The notes: generated from the sequence alone by a model not told the origin. Shown: positions 37,264 to 45,881, counted from the first letter of the stretch. The stretch: DNA of 64,000 nucleotides from Brevibacillus thermoruber 423 (GCF_000454065.1 NZ_KE695652.1:271291-335290), one strand, 5' to 3'. Translations and numbers: made by a program.

Positions 37264-38125
37264 CTTTCACGCCGCCTGGCGGGAAGCCCTCTACTACTAT
37301 GAAATCGGCCGCCATGAACAAGCCAGGGCCGCATTTCTCGAACTGCTCCCGTACGCCCCTGACGACGGGATGCTGCTCTATTATCTCGCCGCCTGCGCCT
37401 TTCAGCTTGACGAGACGGACGAGGCAGAGCGCTTCGTCAGGGAGGCGCTGAGGAACGGGTGCGACGGTGAAATGGCTCTCTCGCTCCTGGGGGCGATCTG
37501 CATGCGAAAAGAAGCGTATGTGGAAGCGGAGGAATGCCTGCTTCACGCGCTTTCGCTCAACCCGCAAAACGCGGGGATCATGGCCCAGTACGCCTTTTTG
37601 ATGCTGAAAACCGGCTATGAGGAAAAAGCGCGCCGGCTGATGCGGGAGGCGCTGCGGCTCGATCCGGAAAACGAGACGGTGCTGCACTACCATTTTTTCT
37701 TTCAGCGCGCGTTTGACGAAAAAGCAGGACAGGAGCAAACCATTCGCCAGTACATGCACGTCGCGGAAAGCGACGTGGACAAGCTGACCAAGCTGGGACT
37801 GGCCGCGCTGGACCGGGAGGATTACCGCGAAGCGCGGGAGTGTTTCCGGCAGGCGTTTTTGCTCGAACCGACCAACCGGGACCTGTTGAGGGTGCTGGAG
37901 GAAGTGGACAGGGTGTCCCACCCGATCTTTTTCCCCAACCGCCTGATGCAAAAAATGGGCGGTCCCATCGTCTGGTGGCTCGGGTTTCTCGCACTGATGA
38001 CGCTGTTGAGACGAATGGAATGGTACGGAACGGCCGCTGTGACCGCGATTGCGTACGTGCTGTTGTGCGTCTACACCTGGATATCGCCGGTCGTGTACAA
38101 ACTGTTCCGAAAAATGATGCGGTAA
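37244..38125 (+). CDS. TPR protein with C-terminal membrane anchor
   Basis: 293 residues from ATG 37244, which lies inside the previous gene behind GGGGGAGGG. Tetratricopeptide-like helical pairs run from about 10 to 220 (YYYEIGRHEQARAAFLELLPYAPDD, FQLDETDEAERFVREALRNG, MRKEAYVEAEECLLHALSLNPQN, YEEKARRLMREALRLDPEN, LDREDYREARECFRQAFLLEPTN). Two hydrophobic segments then end the protein (PIVWWLGFLALMTLL and TAAVTAIAYVLLCVYTWI). A membrane-tethered scaffold is implied, with the TPR domain probably facing the cytoplasm next to the AAA ATPase. It is 12 bases from the AAA gene. Confidence 0.75.
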   Translation: MSHIPDDFHAAWREALYYYEIGRHEQARAAFLELLPYAPDDGMLLYYLAACAFQLDETDEAERFVREALRNGCDGEMALSLLGAICMRKEAYVEAEECLLHALSLNPQNAGIMAQYAFLMLKTGYEEKARRLMREALRLDPENETVLHYHFFFQRAFDEKAGQEQTIRQYMHVAESDVDKLTKLGLAALDREDYREARECFRQAFLLEPTNRDLLRVLEEVDRVSHPIFFPNRLMQKMGGPIVWWLGFLALMTLLRRMEWYGTAAVTAIAYVLLCVYTWISPVVYKLFRKMMR

Positions 38126-38137
38126 GGGTTGGTAGTC

Positions 38138-39343
38138 ATGACGAAGATCGAAGTGTTAAAACAGATGCTGGAGGCTGATCGGCACAACGCCTCCGTGTGG
38201 TATCTGCTCGGTGTGGAATACGCCGAGCAGGGAAACCGCAGCGAGGCCCTGCAGGCGTTTACCCAGGCGCTGGCCCACGGTGACGACGAGATGAAGCAAA
38301 CCATCATCGAGGCGCTGGGAAAACTCTCGGCTGCGGAGGCCGAATTCATCCCCCCACAAGCGGAGAAGAACCGGCAGGAACCGGCGGAAGAGATTGCGGT
38401 CCCGTCCGTTCCGGCCGGCCCGATGCGGGTGATACCCGGCGGCAAGGCCCGGAGCGGGGCGGCAGCGGCCAAGGAGCGGGAAGGCGTCATCACCTTTGCC
38501 GACGTCGGCGGCATGCACGAGGTCAAAGAGGCGATCCGCATGAAGATCATTCAGCCGTTTCTCTCTCCCGGCCTGTTTGAGCGCTTCCGCAAAAAGGCGG
38601 GCGGCGGTATTCTCCTGTACGGCCCGCCCGGCTGCGGCAAGACGTATATCGCCAAAGCGACGGCGGGGGAATGCCGGGCGCGGTTTGTCAGCGTGCACAT
38701 CGCCGACGTTCTCGACCCGTATCTGGGCGTGAGCGAACAAAACCTGCGCGACCTGTTCGCCTCCGCCCGGGCGCAGAAGCCGGCCGTTCTCTTTCTCGAC
38801 GAAATGGACGCGCTGGGTTACAACCGGGGCAAGTCCGCCTCCCACACGATGCGGACGGTGATCGATCAGCTTCTGACCGAGATGGAAGGCATCGACGCCA
38901 ATACGGATAAACTCTTGATCATCGGCGCCACCAACATGCCGTGGGATGTGGATCCGGCGTTCAAACGGCCGGGCCGCTTTGACAAGCTGATTTTCGTCGC
39001 CCCGCCGGACCGCGAGGCGCGGGAGGCGATCTTCCGGCTGAAACTGGCGGAGCGGCCGGTCGAGCCGCTGGACTACCGGCAGTTGGCGGAGTGGACCGAG
39101 CTGTACTCCGGCGCCGACATCGAACAGGTGGTCGAGCAGGCGACGGAAAACGTCATCCGCGACATCATGTCCACCGGCGTGGAGCGGCCCATCGGCGTGG
39201 ACGACCTGCGCGAAGCGATTGCCGATACGCGCCCGTCCACCATCGAGTGGCTGCGCACGGTGAAAAACTACGTGAAATACGCCAACCAGGGCGGTCTGTA
39301 CGACGACGTGGAGAAGTTCTTGGCGCGGCACAAGCGGATTTGA
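38138..39343 (+). CDS. AAA ATPase with N-terminal TPR-like segment (Vps4/Cdc48-like clade)
   Basis: 401 residues from ATG 38138 behind AAGGGTTGG. Residues about 5-60 form a TPR-like pair (WYLLGVEYAEQGNRSEALQAFTQAL). After a low-complexity linker comes a single classic AAA domain: FADVGGMHEVKEAI, Walker A GPPGCGKT, Walker B VLFLDEMDAL, sensor 1 IIGATNMP, arginine fingers in FKRPGRFD, and sensor 2 region SGADIEQVVEQA. No protease domain is attached. The TPR membrane protein upstream is the obvious partner. Such an ATPase would remodel or extract membrane or protein complexes. The target is unknown. Confidence 0.85.
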   Translation: MTKIEVLKQMLEADRHNASVWYLLGVEYAEQGNRSEALQAFTQALAHGDDEMKQTIIEALGKLSAAEAEFIPPQAEKNRQEPAEEIAVPSVPAGPMRVIPGGKARSGAAAAKEREGVITFADVGGMHEVKEAIRMKIIQPFLSPGLFERFRKKAGGGILLYGPPGCGKTYIAKATAGECRARFVSVHIADVLDPYLGVSEQNLRDLFASARAQKPAVLFLDEMDALGYNRGKSASHTMRTVIDQLLTEMEGIDANTDKLLIIGATNMPWDVDPAFKRPGRFDKLIFVAPPDREAREAIFRLKLAERPVEPLDYRQLAEWTELYSGADIEQVVEQATENVIRDIMSTGVERPIGVDDLREAIADTRPSTIEWLRTVKNYVKYANQGGLYDDVEKFLARHKRI

Positions 39344-39403
39344 GGGGGCCGCGGGGGGGTTTTTCACCGAAAGGCTGGGACCGTGACCGCCACAACAAGC
39401 AAG

Positions 39404-39439
39404 AGACTTGTGCGGTTTTTTTCCGTACAAGTCTTTTTT
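39404..39439 (+). terminator. Terminator of the TPR/AAA operon
   Basis: AGACTTGTGCGG pairs with CCGTACAAGTCT across a T-rich loop and ends in a T-run. Confidence 0.8.
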
Positions 39440-39816
39440 GAACGTACCGGGCATTGTGTTTATTGCCAGAATTATTATCGCAATGTCGAGTGAGTTAGAC
39501 ATACCAAGAAAAGGAAATCTGCGCTGCCTATTGATTTTAGCAAAGCGTTCATCGGACTTCCATCGTTTGACATTGTCAATGGGGACGCCATTCAGCGCAC
39601 GGGAAGCCGCTGGGTTCACTTCCGATGCGACGATGGCGAAGCTGGGGCCATGAGCCGTCGAACAGTCATCGACGCGGTACAGGGCCTTGTGGAGAGGAGT
39701 GGAGCGGAGCGGCTTTTTCCCTTCGGCATTTCCCACTAGCTTCCAACCGGTTCTGTTTTTCGTTTTTTTCTGTAAGCTGTGTATGAGCAACTCATTTCCG
39801 TGGGAGGAGGCTTGTC
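39440..39816 (+). other. 377-base gap with lower GC and a possible eroded coding fragment
   Basis: The first part is visibly more AT-rich than its surroundings. An open frame without a start codon runs from about 39530 to 39737 (IDFSKAFIGLPSFDIVNGDA ... RRTVIDAVQGLVERSGAERLFPFG) and looks protein-like. A start-bearing piece (MSSELDIPRKGNLRC) lies in another frame at 39483. I see no family match and treat it as a possible decayed gene. Confidence 0.3.
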
Positions 39817-41103
39817 GTGGAGAGCCGTTCCGTTTTACTGAAAGAGGCGCATGCGCTGCAGTGCGACGCAGAGGATGGGTTGGCCCGTTTTCGCGAAGCG
39901 TTTTACATCCAGCCGGGCATCGTCTACCTGGACGGCAATTCGCTCGGCCTTTTGTCCAGGCGGGCGGAGGAAGCGCTGCTGCGCGCGCTGGACGATTGGA
40001 AGACGCGCGGCATCGACGGGTGGACAGAGGGGGACAACCCGTGGTTTTACCAGGCGGAGCGGCTGGGCGCGATGAGTGCGCCGCTGGTCGGCGCCGAACC
40101 TGACGAAGTGGTTGTGAGCGGTTCTACAACGGTCAATCTGCACCAGTTGGCGGCCGCCTTTTTCTGCCCGGAGGGGAAGCGGAGCAAAATCCTCGCCGAC
40201 GAGCTCAATTTTCCCTCCGACATCTACGCCCTGCAGAGCCAACTGCGGCTGCGCGGGCTGGACCCCGCCGACTACCTGGTGCGGGTCAAAAGCCGGGACG
40301 GCCGCTATCTGGCCGAGGAGGACATCATCGCCGCGATGACGGAGGAGGTGGCGCTGATCGTGCTGCCGACGGTGCTGTACAAGAGCGGCCAGCTTCTGGA
40401 CATTCCCCGGCTGACGGCGGAGGCGCATGCCCGCGGCATCTTGATCGGATTTGACGGCTGCCACTCGGTGGGGGCGATCCCCCATCGGTTCAGCGAGTGG
40501 GGTGTCGACTTCGCCTACTGGTGCACCTACAAGTACCTGAACAGCGGGCCCGGCGGCGTCGGCGGCCTCTACGTCAACCGGAAGCACTTCGGACGGCTCC
40601 CGGGTCTGGCCGGATGGTTCGGCTCGGACAAGGAAAAGCAGTTTGACATGGAGCACGACTTTACGCCGGCCCGGACGGCGGGGGCGTACCAGATCGGCAC
40701 GCCGCACATCCTCAGCATGGCGCCGCTGTTCGGATCGCTGGAGATGTTTGCCGAGGCCGGCATGGAGGCGATCCGCGACAAGTCGCTGCGGCAGACGCGC
40801 TACCTGATGGACCTGATCGACATGGAGCTGCCGGACATGGGCTTTGTCATCGGCAGCCCGCGTGAGGACGAGCGGCGCGGCGGCCACGTCAGCCTGGAAC
40901 ACCCGGAAGCGGCCCGCATCTCCCAAGCGTTGAAAGCGCACGGCGTCATCCCTGACTTCCGCGCCCCCAACGTGATTCGGCTGGCACCGGTGGCCTTGTA
41001 CACGTCATACCATGAAGTGTGGAGAGCGGTGCAGGTGCTGAAGCGGATCATGCAGGAGAAGCTGTACGAACGCTACGAAAACAAACGGGGCGTCGTGACC
41101 TGA
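39817..41103 (+). CDS. kynU: Kynureninase
   Basis: 428 residues from GTG 39817 behind GGGAGGAGG. A PLP-dependent fold I enzyme that cleaves L-kynurenine to anthranilate and alanine. Seen motifs: [34 protein letters not shown] for PLP phosphate, [13 protein letters not shown] with the PLP-binding Asp, and [19 protein letters not shown] with the Schiff-base lysine. It is the first of three kyn genes (kynU-kynB-kynA), and the kynB start lies 20 bases downstream. No kynurenine monooxygenase is present, so the product should be anthranilate. Confidence 0.95.
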   Translation: MESRSVLLKEAHALQCDAEDGLARFREAFYIQPGIVYLDGNSLGLLSRRAEEALLRALDDWKTRGIDGWTEGDNPWFYQAERLGAMSAPLVGAEPDEVVVSGSTTVNLHQLAAAFFCPEGKRSKILADELNFPSDIYALQSQLRLRGLDPADYLVRVKSRDGRYLAEEDIIAAMTEEVALIVLPTVLYKSGQLLDIPRLTAEAHARGILIGFDGCHSVGAIPHRFSEWGVDFAYWCTYKYLNSGPGGVGGLYVNRKHFGRLPGLAGWFGSDKEKQFDMEHDFTPARTAGAYQIGTPHILSMAPLFGSLEMFAEAGMEAIRDKSLRQTRYLMDLIDMELPDMGFVIGSPREDERRGGHVSLEHPEAARISQALKAHGVIPDFRAPNVIRLAPVALYTSYHEVWRAVQVLKRIMQEKLYERYENKRGVVT

Positions 41104-41123
41104 CGGCAGGAGGAGGGAAGCGC

Positions 41124-41762
41124 ATGGAATGGATCGACATTTCCCGCCCGCTTTTCGCCGGGGTGCCCACCTGGCCGGGCGACACGCCGTTTCGCTACGA
41201 GGTAAGCTGGTCCAAGGCGGCGAGCGGCTCCGTCAACGTCGGCCGATTGACGATGAGCGTCCACACCGGGACGCACGTGGACGCGCCGTTTCACGTGGAT
41301 GACGAGGGGCGGCGAGCGGCCGACCTGCCCGTCGAGCTGTACGTCGGTCCAGCCCGGGTGATCGACGTCAGCGGCAAAGCGAGCATCGGTGCGGATGATC
41401 TGGCCGCCCACGACCTGTCCGGCGTGACCAGGCTGCTGCTGAAGACCGGCTCCTGGACCGACCCGGAGCGGTTTCCCGCCGACATTTGTTACCTTCGTCC
41501 CGATCTGCCGCCGTTTCTGGCGGCGAAGGGCATCCGCCTGATCGGCGTGGACGTTCCCTCGGTCGACCCGCTGGACAGCAAGGAGCTGCCGGCGCATCAC
41601 GGTCTGCACGCCCACGACATTCACATCCTGGAGGGCGTCGTGCTGGATCGCGTGACGCCGGGCGACTACGAATTGATCGCGCTGCCGCTGCCGCTTCGCG
41701 AGGCGGACGGCAGTCCGGTCCGGGCGGTGCTGCGCCGCTTGGCGAACAGGAGTGGGGAATGA
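41124..41762 (+). CDS. kynB: Kynurenine formamidase (arylformamidase)
   Basis: 212 residues from ATG 41124 behind AGGAGGAGGGAAGCGC. A metal-dependent cyclase-fold hydrolase that removes formate from N-formylkynurenine. The zinc motif HTGTHVDAPFHV is intact, with W-GD in VPTWPGDTPF and the HHGLHAHDIHILEG motif. Family length is about 210. Adjacent to kynU and, across an acetyltransferase remnant, to kynA. Confidence 0.94.
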   Translation: MEWIDISRPLFAGVPTWPGDTPFRYEVSWSKAASGSVNVGRLTMSVHTGTHVDAPFHVDDEGRRAADLPVELYVGPARVIDVSGKASIGADDLAAHDLSGVTRLLLKTGSWTDPERFPADICYLRPDLPPFLAAKGIRLIGVDVPSVDPLDSKELPAHHGLHAHDIHILEGVVLDRVTPGDYELIALPLPLREADGSPVRAVLRRLANRSGE

Positions 41763-41818
41763 CACGGGGGGCTCAATCCCGTAGGCTGCCCATCTCCCTG
41801 CGGAACCTGGCGGGGGAG

Positions 41819-42070
41819 TCACAATGTCAGCCGCATATGGATGTCATGCGGTTCTTTTTCAAACAATTCCTCATCGATTTCCGAGGTGATCGTGGAACCG
41901 CAGCTTCGATAAAACTTCACCGCCGACTCCGTTTCCATCGATGAGATGTACAGGTATTTCGCCCTTTTTCCTTCGCCGCTTGACGCAGGGCGTCCAAAAC
42001 CGTCCTTGCATGTGTAAATCAGATGAATGGTTTCGGAACGGTCAATCCCTCCTGAATGATGATACAAGGT
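41819..42070 (-). pseudogene. Remnant of a GNAT acetyltransferase gene
   Basis: The minus-strand frame ending at 41819 gives the C-terminal end of a GNAT protein: KYLYISSMETESAVKFYRSCG and EIDEELFEKEPHDIHM. Further upstream on this strand the homologous reading is in other frames (ARTVLDALRQAAKEKG, then HLIYTC), which implies at least two frame changes, one near the A5-G3 stretch at about 41958. The N-terminal acetyl-CoA region is missing. It lies antisense between kynB and kynA. Confidence 0.6.
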
Positions 42071-42177
42071 ACATGTTTTCAATGATTCGAGAAAGACAGC
42101 CGTTTACCTGTAGTGCGTTCCTGCCTGTTCGCTGATGACCGGAATGCCAGTCTACTACATGGGGGAGGCAGAGCGGA

Positions 42178-42873
42178 ATGGTGAAAGCGCTGACCGACTA
42201 CGAAAAGTACATTCGCACGGAAGAACTGCTCCGTCTGCAAAAAAACGAAGAGCAGTTGGTCTGCGAAGACGAACTGACCTTTCAGGTGATCCACCAGATT
42301 GCCGAGCTTCATTTTACATTGATTGTGCAGTACCTGGGCCAGGCCAGGACCGCCATGCTTGCCGGCGATCCGGATCGGGCGGCCGCCCGGTTGGGCCGCG
42401 TCAACCTGCATCTCAAGCATCTGCCGGAAGTCTTTCAGATGGTAAAGGTGATCAACCCGATCGACTACCATACCATCCGGCTGGCGTTGGGGCGCGGCAG
42501 CGGGCAGGACTCGCCCGGCTTCAACCGGATCCTGCAGACGGGGCCGACGCTGTGGGAGCCGTTCGAGCGGCTGCTGACCGACGCCGGCCTCAGTCCGCTG
42601 GAACTGCACAAGCAGCCGGACGCCCAACCGGCACTGTTCCGCTTGATGCAGGAACTGCTTCAGTTTGACGAGTCGTTCCAGAGCTTTCGCTACCAGCACC
42701 TGCAGTTGGTCAAACGAATGATCGGTCTGGAGACCAACAGCCTGAAAGGAATCCCCGCCCAGGCGCTGCAAAAGGGCGTGCGCCACGCGTTTTACCCGGC
42801 GCTGTGGAAAGCGATCAGCGAGCTGACGGACTGGACCGGCTCCAGCAACAACTCGCAGCCGCTGGGAGACTAG
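42178..42873 (+). CDS. kynA: Tryptophan 2,3-dioxygenase (short, divergent form)
   Basis: 231 residues from ATG 42178 behind GGGGGAGGCAGAGCGG, against about 280 or more in better-known TDOs. Family features: DYEKYIRTEELLRLQ, the substrate-site EQLVCEDELTFQVIHQIAEL with the distal His, and FRYQHLQLVKRMIG with the likely haem-ligand His. The C-terminal KGVRHAFYPALWKAI corresponds to the end of TDO. It oxidises tryptophan to N-formylkynurenine, the substrate of kynB. The divergence makes the exact activity less certain than for its neighbours. Confidence 0.8.
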   Translation: MVKALTDYEKYIRTEELLRLQKNEEQLVCEDELTFQVIHQIAELHFTLIVQYLGQARTAMLAGDPDRAAARLGRVNLHLKHLPEVFQMVKVINPIDYHTIRLALGRGSGQDSPGFNRILQTGPTLWEPFERLLTDAGLSPLELHKQPDAQPALFRLMQELLQFDESFQSFRYQHLQLVKRMIGLETNSLKGIPAQALQKGVRHAFYPALWKAISELTDWTGSSNNSQPLGD

Positions 42874-42988
42874 CGGAGCGGCCGAGCGGCGGAGCCGGCC
42901 GCCTTCCATAGCGGGTCAGCCCGCAGAGGACAGCTAGGCTTGTCCGCTTTTCCGCTGGTTCGATGTTCCGTGCGCCTTGCTGGTCCCG

Positions 42989-43024
42989 AAAAAGGATGGC
43001 AGATCGGATGCCGCCATCCTTTTT
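42989..43024. terminator. Bidirectional terminator between kynA and the saccharopine dehydrogenase-like gene
   Basis: AAAAAGGATGGC ... GCCATCCTTTTT gives A/T flanks on both sides, serving the convergent genes. Confidence 0.75.
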
Positions 43025-43055
43025 CGCGTGTATGTCAACTTACGTGCTACGTGAT

Positions 43056-44249
43056 CTACAGGAGGGGGGAGGTCTTTTCGATCACGTCCCACTTCATGCC
43101 GCGGGCTTTCAGCCGGGTCAGAAACGGGATCGGATCGATCAGCTCGGGCGGTATGCAGCCTGTCGCGGTCAAGAGCCCCTCCGCCATCATGTCCACGGCT
43201 ACGACGGGCGGAATGCCGGTCTGCCAGATCGTCGCCTGGAATTCGGTTTTGTAGAAAACCTCGTCATGATTGGCGATGGTGTAGACGTACATGTCCTTTC
43301 GCTTGTTGTCCTTTTTTCCTTTGACGAGCGCGCCGACGCAGGAGTAGCCGTGAATTTTGCCCGCCAGGTCGGCCGGTTTCGGCATCGAGGTGACGACCAC
43401 GTCGCGCGGCGCCACCTTTACGCCTTTGACGTCGATCTCCTCGTCGCTGTCCAGCCCCAGGTAGCTCAATACCTGCAGCGTATTGACGAAGTCGGGGTGC
43501 AGGGCGTACTTGAAGTCCACGTACCTGCATCCCTTGGCCCGGCCGATGGTTTCGCCCAGGGTGGTGGCCTCCTCGTGCTCGACGTTGTAGCAGTCGAGCC
43601 AGCCGATCGGTTCGGGGAATTCAAACTCCTCCTTGTTGGCGAACGGCGTCGGGAAATACTGTTCCCCTTTGTCCGCGGTCCAGTAGTTGGGCTTGGCGAG
43701 ACACTCCTGGATGGCGGTCTGCGGGCTGAAGTAGGAGCAGAAACCGTCGTAGTCGACGACGGAATTGTCGCCGTCGCGGATCAGAATGGCATCCACTTCG
43801 TCCAACTGATCGACGGCGTACCGGGCCGCGATGTTGGAAAAGCCGGGGTCGCACCCCAAGCCCATGATGCCCAAGAGGCCGGCCGCTTTGAACGCGTCGT
43901 TCCAGGCCAACTGTTTGCGGAGCCACTGCGGCCCGCTGGAGGCGGTATCAATGTAATGCGTTTTCGTGTTCAAGCACGCTTTCATCACTTCGAAGTTGTT
44001 TTCGGGCAAACCGATGTGCAGCAGTACGTCGATGTCGCCCAGAATGGCCTGAACGCTCGACACGTCGCGGGCGTCCACCCGTTTCACCTGAATCTCCACG
44101 TCGGTTTCCCGGCGCAGCTCGGCGGCCAGTTCTTCCGCCGGACCGATGGAGATGTCGGCCAGCACCAGTTTTTCCAGATAACGCGACTTCACGATTTCGC
44201 AGGCGCTCACTTGTCCAACGCCGCCAACACCTACTATTGCGACTCGCAT
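43056..44249 (-). CDS. Saccharopine dehydrogenase family protein
   Basis: 397 residues from ATG 44249 behind GAAGGAGGACTCT. N-terminal Rossmann motif MRVAIVGVGGVGQVSACEIV, then HIGLPENNFEVMKACLNTKTHYIDTA and GLGCDPGFSNIAARYAVDQL, as in the Lys9/carboxynorspermidine-synthase branch. A C-terminal catalytic domain of usual length follows. It is an NAD(P)-dependent opine-type dehydrogenase of lysine or polyamine metabolism. The substrate cannot be told from the motifs. Upstream on the same strand are two tiny overlapping ORFs that may be part of its transcript. Confidence 0.85.
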   Translation of the reverse strand: MRVAIVGVGGVGQVSACEIVKSRYLEKLVLADISIGPAEELAAELRRETDVEIQVKRVDARDVSSVQAILGDIDVLLHIGLPENNFEVMKACLNTKTHYIDTASSGPQWLRKQLAWNDAFKAAGLLGIMGLGCDPGFSNIAARYAVDQLDEVDAILIRDGDNSVVDYDGFCSYFSPQTAIQECLAKPNYWTADKGEQYFPTPFANKEEFEFPEPIGWLDCYNVEHEEATTLGETIGRAKGCRYVDFKYALHPDFVNTLQVLSYLGLDSDEEIDVKGVKVAPRDVVVTSMPKPADLAGKIHGYSCVGALVKGKKDNKRKDMYVYTIANHDEVFYKTEFQATIWQTGIPPVVAVDMMAEGLLTATGCIPPELIDPIPFLTRLKARGMKWDVIEKTSPLL

Positions 44250-44279
44250 AGAGTCCTCCTTCCGTATGTGGGCAACGGT

Positions 44280-44387
44280 CTATCTTCGCATTCGAAACAG
44301 CCATTTTTGCAGATGAAGATCGATATCGGCGGGGTGCACCGACACTTGGGCAGTCATGTCAATCGGCTCCCGAGGGCGCAGGTTCAT
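44280..44387 (-). CDS. 35-aa ORF with strong ribosome site
   Basis: Start ATG 44387 behind AAGGAGGTTGTTCTC and stop TAG at 44280, about 30 bases upstream of the dehydrogenase gene. The peptide (MNLRPREPIDMTAQVSVHPAD, ending in KWLFRMRR) has no signal or membrane segment. Its start overlaps the stop of another tiny ORF (ATGA), so the pair looks translationally coupled. It is either a genuine small protein or a leader peptide. I know no family. Confidence 0.5.
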   Translation of the reverse strand: MNLRPREPIDMTAQVSVHPADIDLHLQKWLFRMRR

Positions 44388-44473
44388 GAGAACAACCTCC
44401 TTGTGTTCGAGTGGTCATTCGTGTACACGGGGGGAAAAGCGAGGGGGCTAGGGGGAAGGCAGCGATACCGCAT
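44384..44473 (-). CDS. 29-aa ORF overlapping the next small ORF
   Basis: Start ATG 44473 behind AAAGGAGGTGACAGC, stop TGA at 44384-44386 overlapping the next ATG. The peptide is basic and Pro-rich (MRYRCLPPSPLAFPPVYTND ...). It could be a leader peptide whose translation controls the downstream gene. The strong ribosome site is the main support. Confidence 0.4.
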   Translation of the reverse strand: MRYRCLPPSPLAFPPVYTNDHSNTRRLFS

Positions 44474-44589
44474 GGGTGCTGTCACCTCCTTTTCCAGTCA
44501 TGGACGAAAAAGTTCGAGCAAGCCGTGTCGCGCGGGGATAGTACATGTGTATTCATCTGCCCGGACGTCCCATGCGCTCGGCAGGGGAG

Positions 44590-44621
44590 AAAAAATCCGG
44601 ACCCCAAAAGGAAAGGTCCGG
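44590..44621 (-). terminator. Terminator of the VOC gene
   Basis: On the minus strand CCGGACC ... GGTCCGG is followed by ATTTTTTC. Confidence 0.75.
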
Positions 44622-44649
44622 TCTCCGGGAACTAGAGAGGCGGCGCCGG

Positions 44650-45003
44650 TCAAGACTTGTATTGAATCAAGCCGAATCCGAGCCCTGTCGGATCGACCAG
44701 ATAGGCCAGGTGAAAATCATCGAAATCCATTGGTTCCCGGACGATGTTGGCCCCGTTTTCCACCGATTTGGCGATCGCCTCCTCGATCGAATCCACCTCG
44801 ATGATGATGCGGGTGCCATGCGGATAGTCAGGCGGCCCCAAGTCAATGCCGCCGTTGATGCCCGGACGGTCATCGGAGCCGGTTGTCACCGCGTAGTAAT
44901 CCCACCGCGGCTCCGCGATGTTCCAGCCGAAGACGGTGGAATAAAACTGAACGGCTCGCTCGGGGTTTTGGCTGCTTAATTCGAACAGGACGACACGTGC
45001 CAT
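44650..45003 (-). CDS. VOC (glyoxalase/bleomycin-resistance-like) protein
   Basis: 117 residues from ATG 45003 behind ACGAAAGGAGTGCTCCTC. Single beta-alpha-beta-beta-beta pair typical of the VOC superfamily: FELSSQNPERAVQFYSTVFGWNI, IIEVDSIEEAIAKSVENGANIV and DFHLAYLVDPTGLGFGLIQY. The latter pattern matches the small one-domain VOC proteins often annotated as glyoxalase. Metal ligands are not certain, so no reaction is assigned. Longer upstream readings lack a ribosome site. Confidence 0.85.
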   Translation of the reverse strand: MARVVLFELSSQNPERAVQFYSTVFGWNIAEPRWDYYAVTTGSDDRPGINGGIDLGPPDYPHGTRIIIEVDSIEEAIAKSVENGANIVREPMDFDDFHLAYLVDPTGLGFGLIQYKS

Positions 45004-45215
45004 GAGGAGCACTCCTTTCGTAATAGAGGGAATCATATCCAATTCCCTGCCGCCAAGGGAAACCCCTCTTTCTTTGCGTATAAAGAAAATAGGAACCACC
45101 CTAACCCACCTGACCCTTGAAGAAGCGAACCAGAAGAAAACGTGCCTGCGGCCGCGCAAAAAAGTAGAATAAAGAGAGGAAACAAAGAAACCCCCTTTTT
45201 CACGGAGGAGACGAC

Positions 45216-45660
45216 ATGATCCGTTCGATCACAGGGCAGGAACTTTCCGCCCTGCAGGAGCGTTTGTGTTTGGAAGAAGTGTACATCCTGTACAGCAACC
45301 TCTTTGTGCGGGCGGACAGATGCATCGCGCTTGCGCAGACACACAACGAAGAGATTTGTCTGGTAGGAACCTATCTGAAAGGCTTGCCTTTCCACGCGTT
45401 CACCTTCCATGTATGTGAGCTTTCGAAAGGAAGAACTGACGGAAACGCCTCATATCGGCTTGTTTTCCCCTGCCGGCGACCTCATGTCGATGGCCGGGTT
45501 TCACATTTTTCACGAGCGCTATGTGGAGATCGGCAATATCGGCACTTCGCCAGCCCACCAAAACAGAGGATGGGGAACGCGGATCACGTCGGACATTTGC
45601 CGGCTGGCACGGGAGAAATCGCCGCACGTTACGCCTATCTCGAATGCTGCTGTGACGTTC
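45216..45660 (+). pseudogene. GNAT acetyltransferase gene with a frameshift
   Basis: ATG 45216 behind CACGGAGGAG begins MIRSITGQELSALQERLCLEEVY and reads in frame to LKGLPFHAFTFH near 45408. The homologous sequence continues one frame on as YVSFRKEELTE, then GFHIFHERYVEIGNIGTSPAHQNRGWGTRITSDICRLAREKSPHV, which contains the acetyl-CoA-binding Q-N-x-G-x-G/A stretch (QNRGWG). The expected C-terminal strand is not recognisable after about 45640, where the promoter of the S-box leader begins. Probably decayed or hit by sequencing errors. Confidence 0.65.
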
Positions 45661-45697
45661 GCGCGTGCCGCACGCGGCGCCGTCTGCCAGATTCTTG

Positions 45698-45726
45698 TTG
45701 ACGAACAACCTGGCATTCTTTACAAT
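45698..45726 (+). promoter_or_regulatory. SigA promoter of the S-box/hom transcript
   Basis: TTGACG, a 17-base spacer and TACAAT, 25 bases before the first SAM riboswitch. Confidence 0.75.
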
Positions 45727-45750
45727 GATACCCAACAGGTAAACACTGTT

Positions 45751-45855
45751 CTTATCCAGAGCGGCGGAGGGACTGGCCCGATGAAGCCCGGCAACCGTCA
45801 CGCGGTGCGTGACCAGGTGCCAATTCCTGCAAGACAGAGGTCTTGACAGATAAGA
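45751..45855 (+). ncRNA. SAM-I (S-box) riboswitch, first copy
   Basis: P1 CTTATC/GATAAG encloses the class I core: AGAG ... GGAGGGACTGGCCCGATGAA, then GCCCGGCAACC and GGTGCCAATTCC. All highly conserved bases, including the kink-turn GATGA, are present. SAM binding should favour the terminator that follows. Confidence 0.95.
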
Positions 45856-45881
45856 AGCGGGTTCGTTTGATACGGATGCAG

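Noticed and set aside
42963..44804. 613-codon plus-strand open frame across the saccharopine dehydrogenase-like gene
   Set aside because: Runs opposite a well-supported gene and through a terminator, with no recognisable domain.
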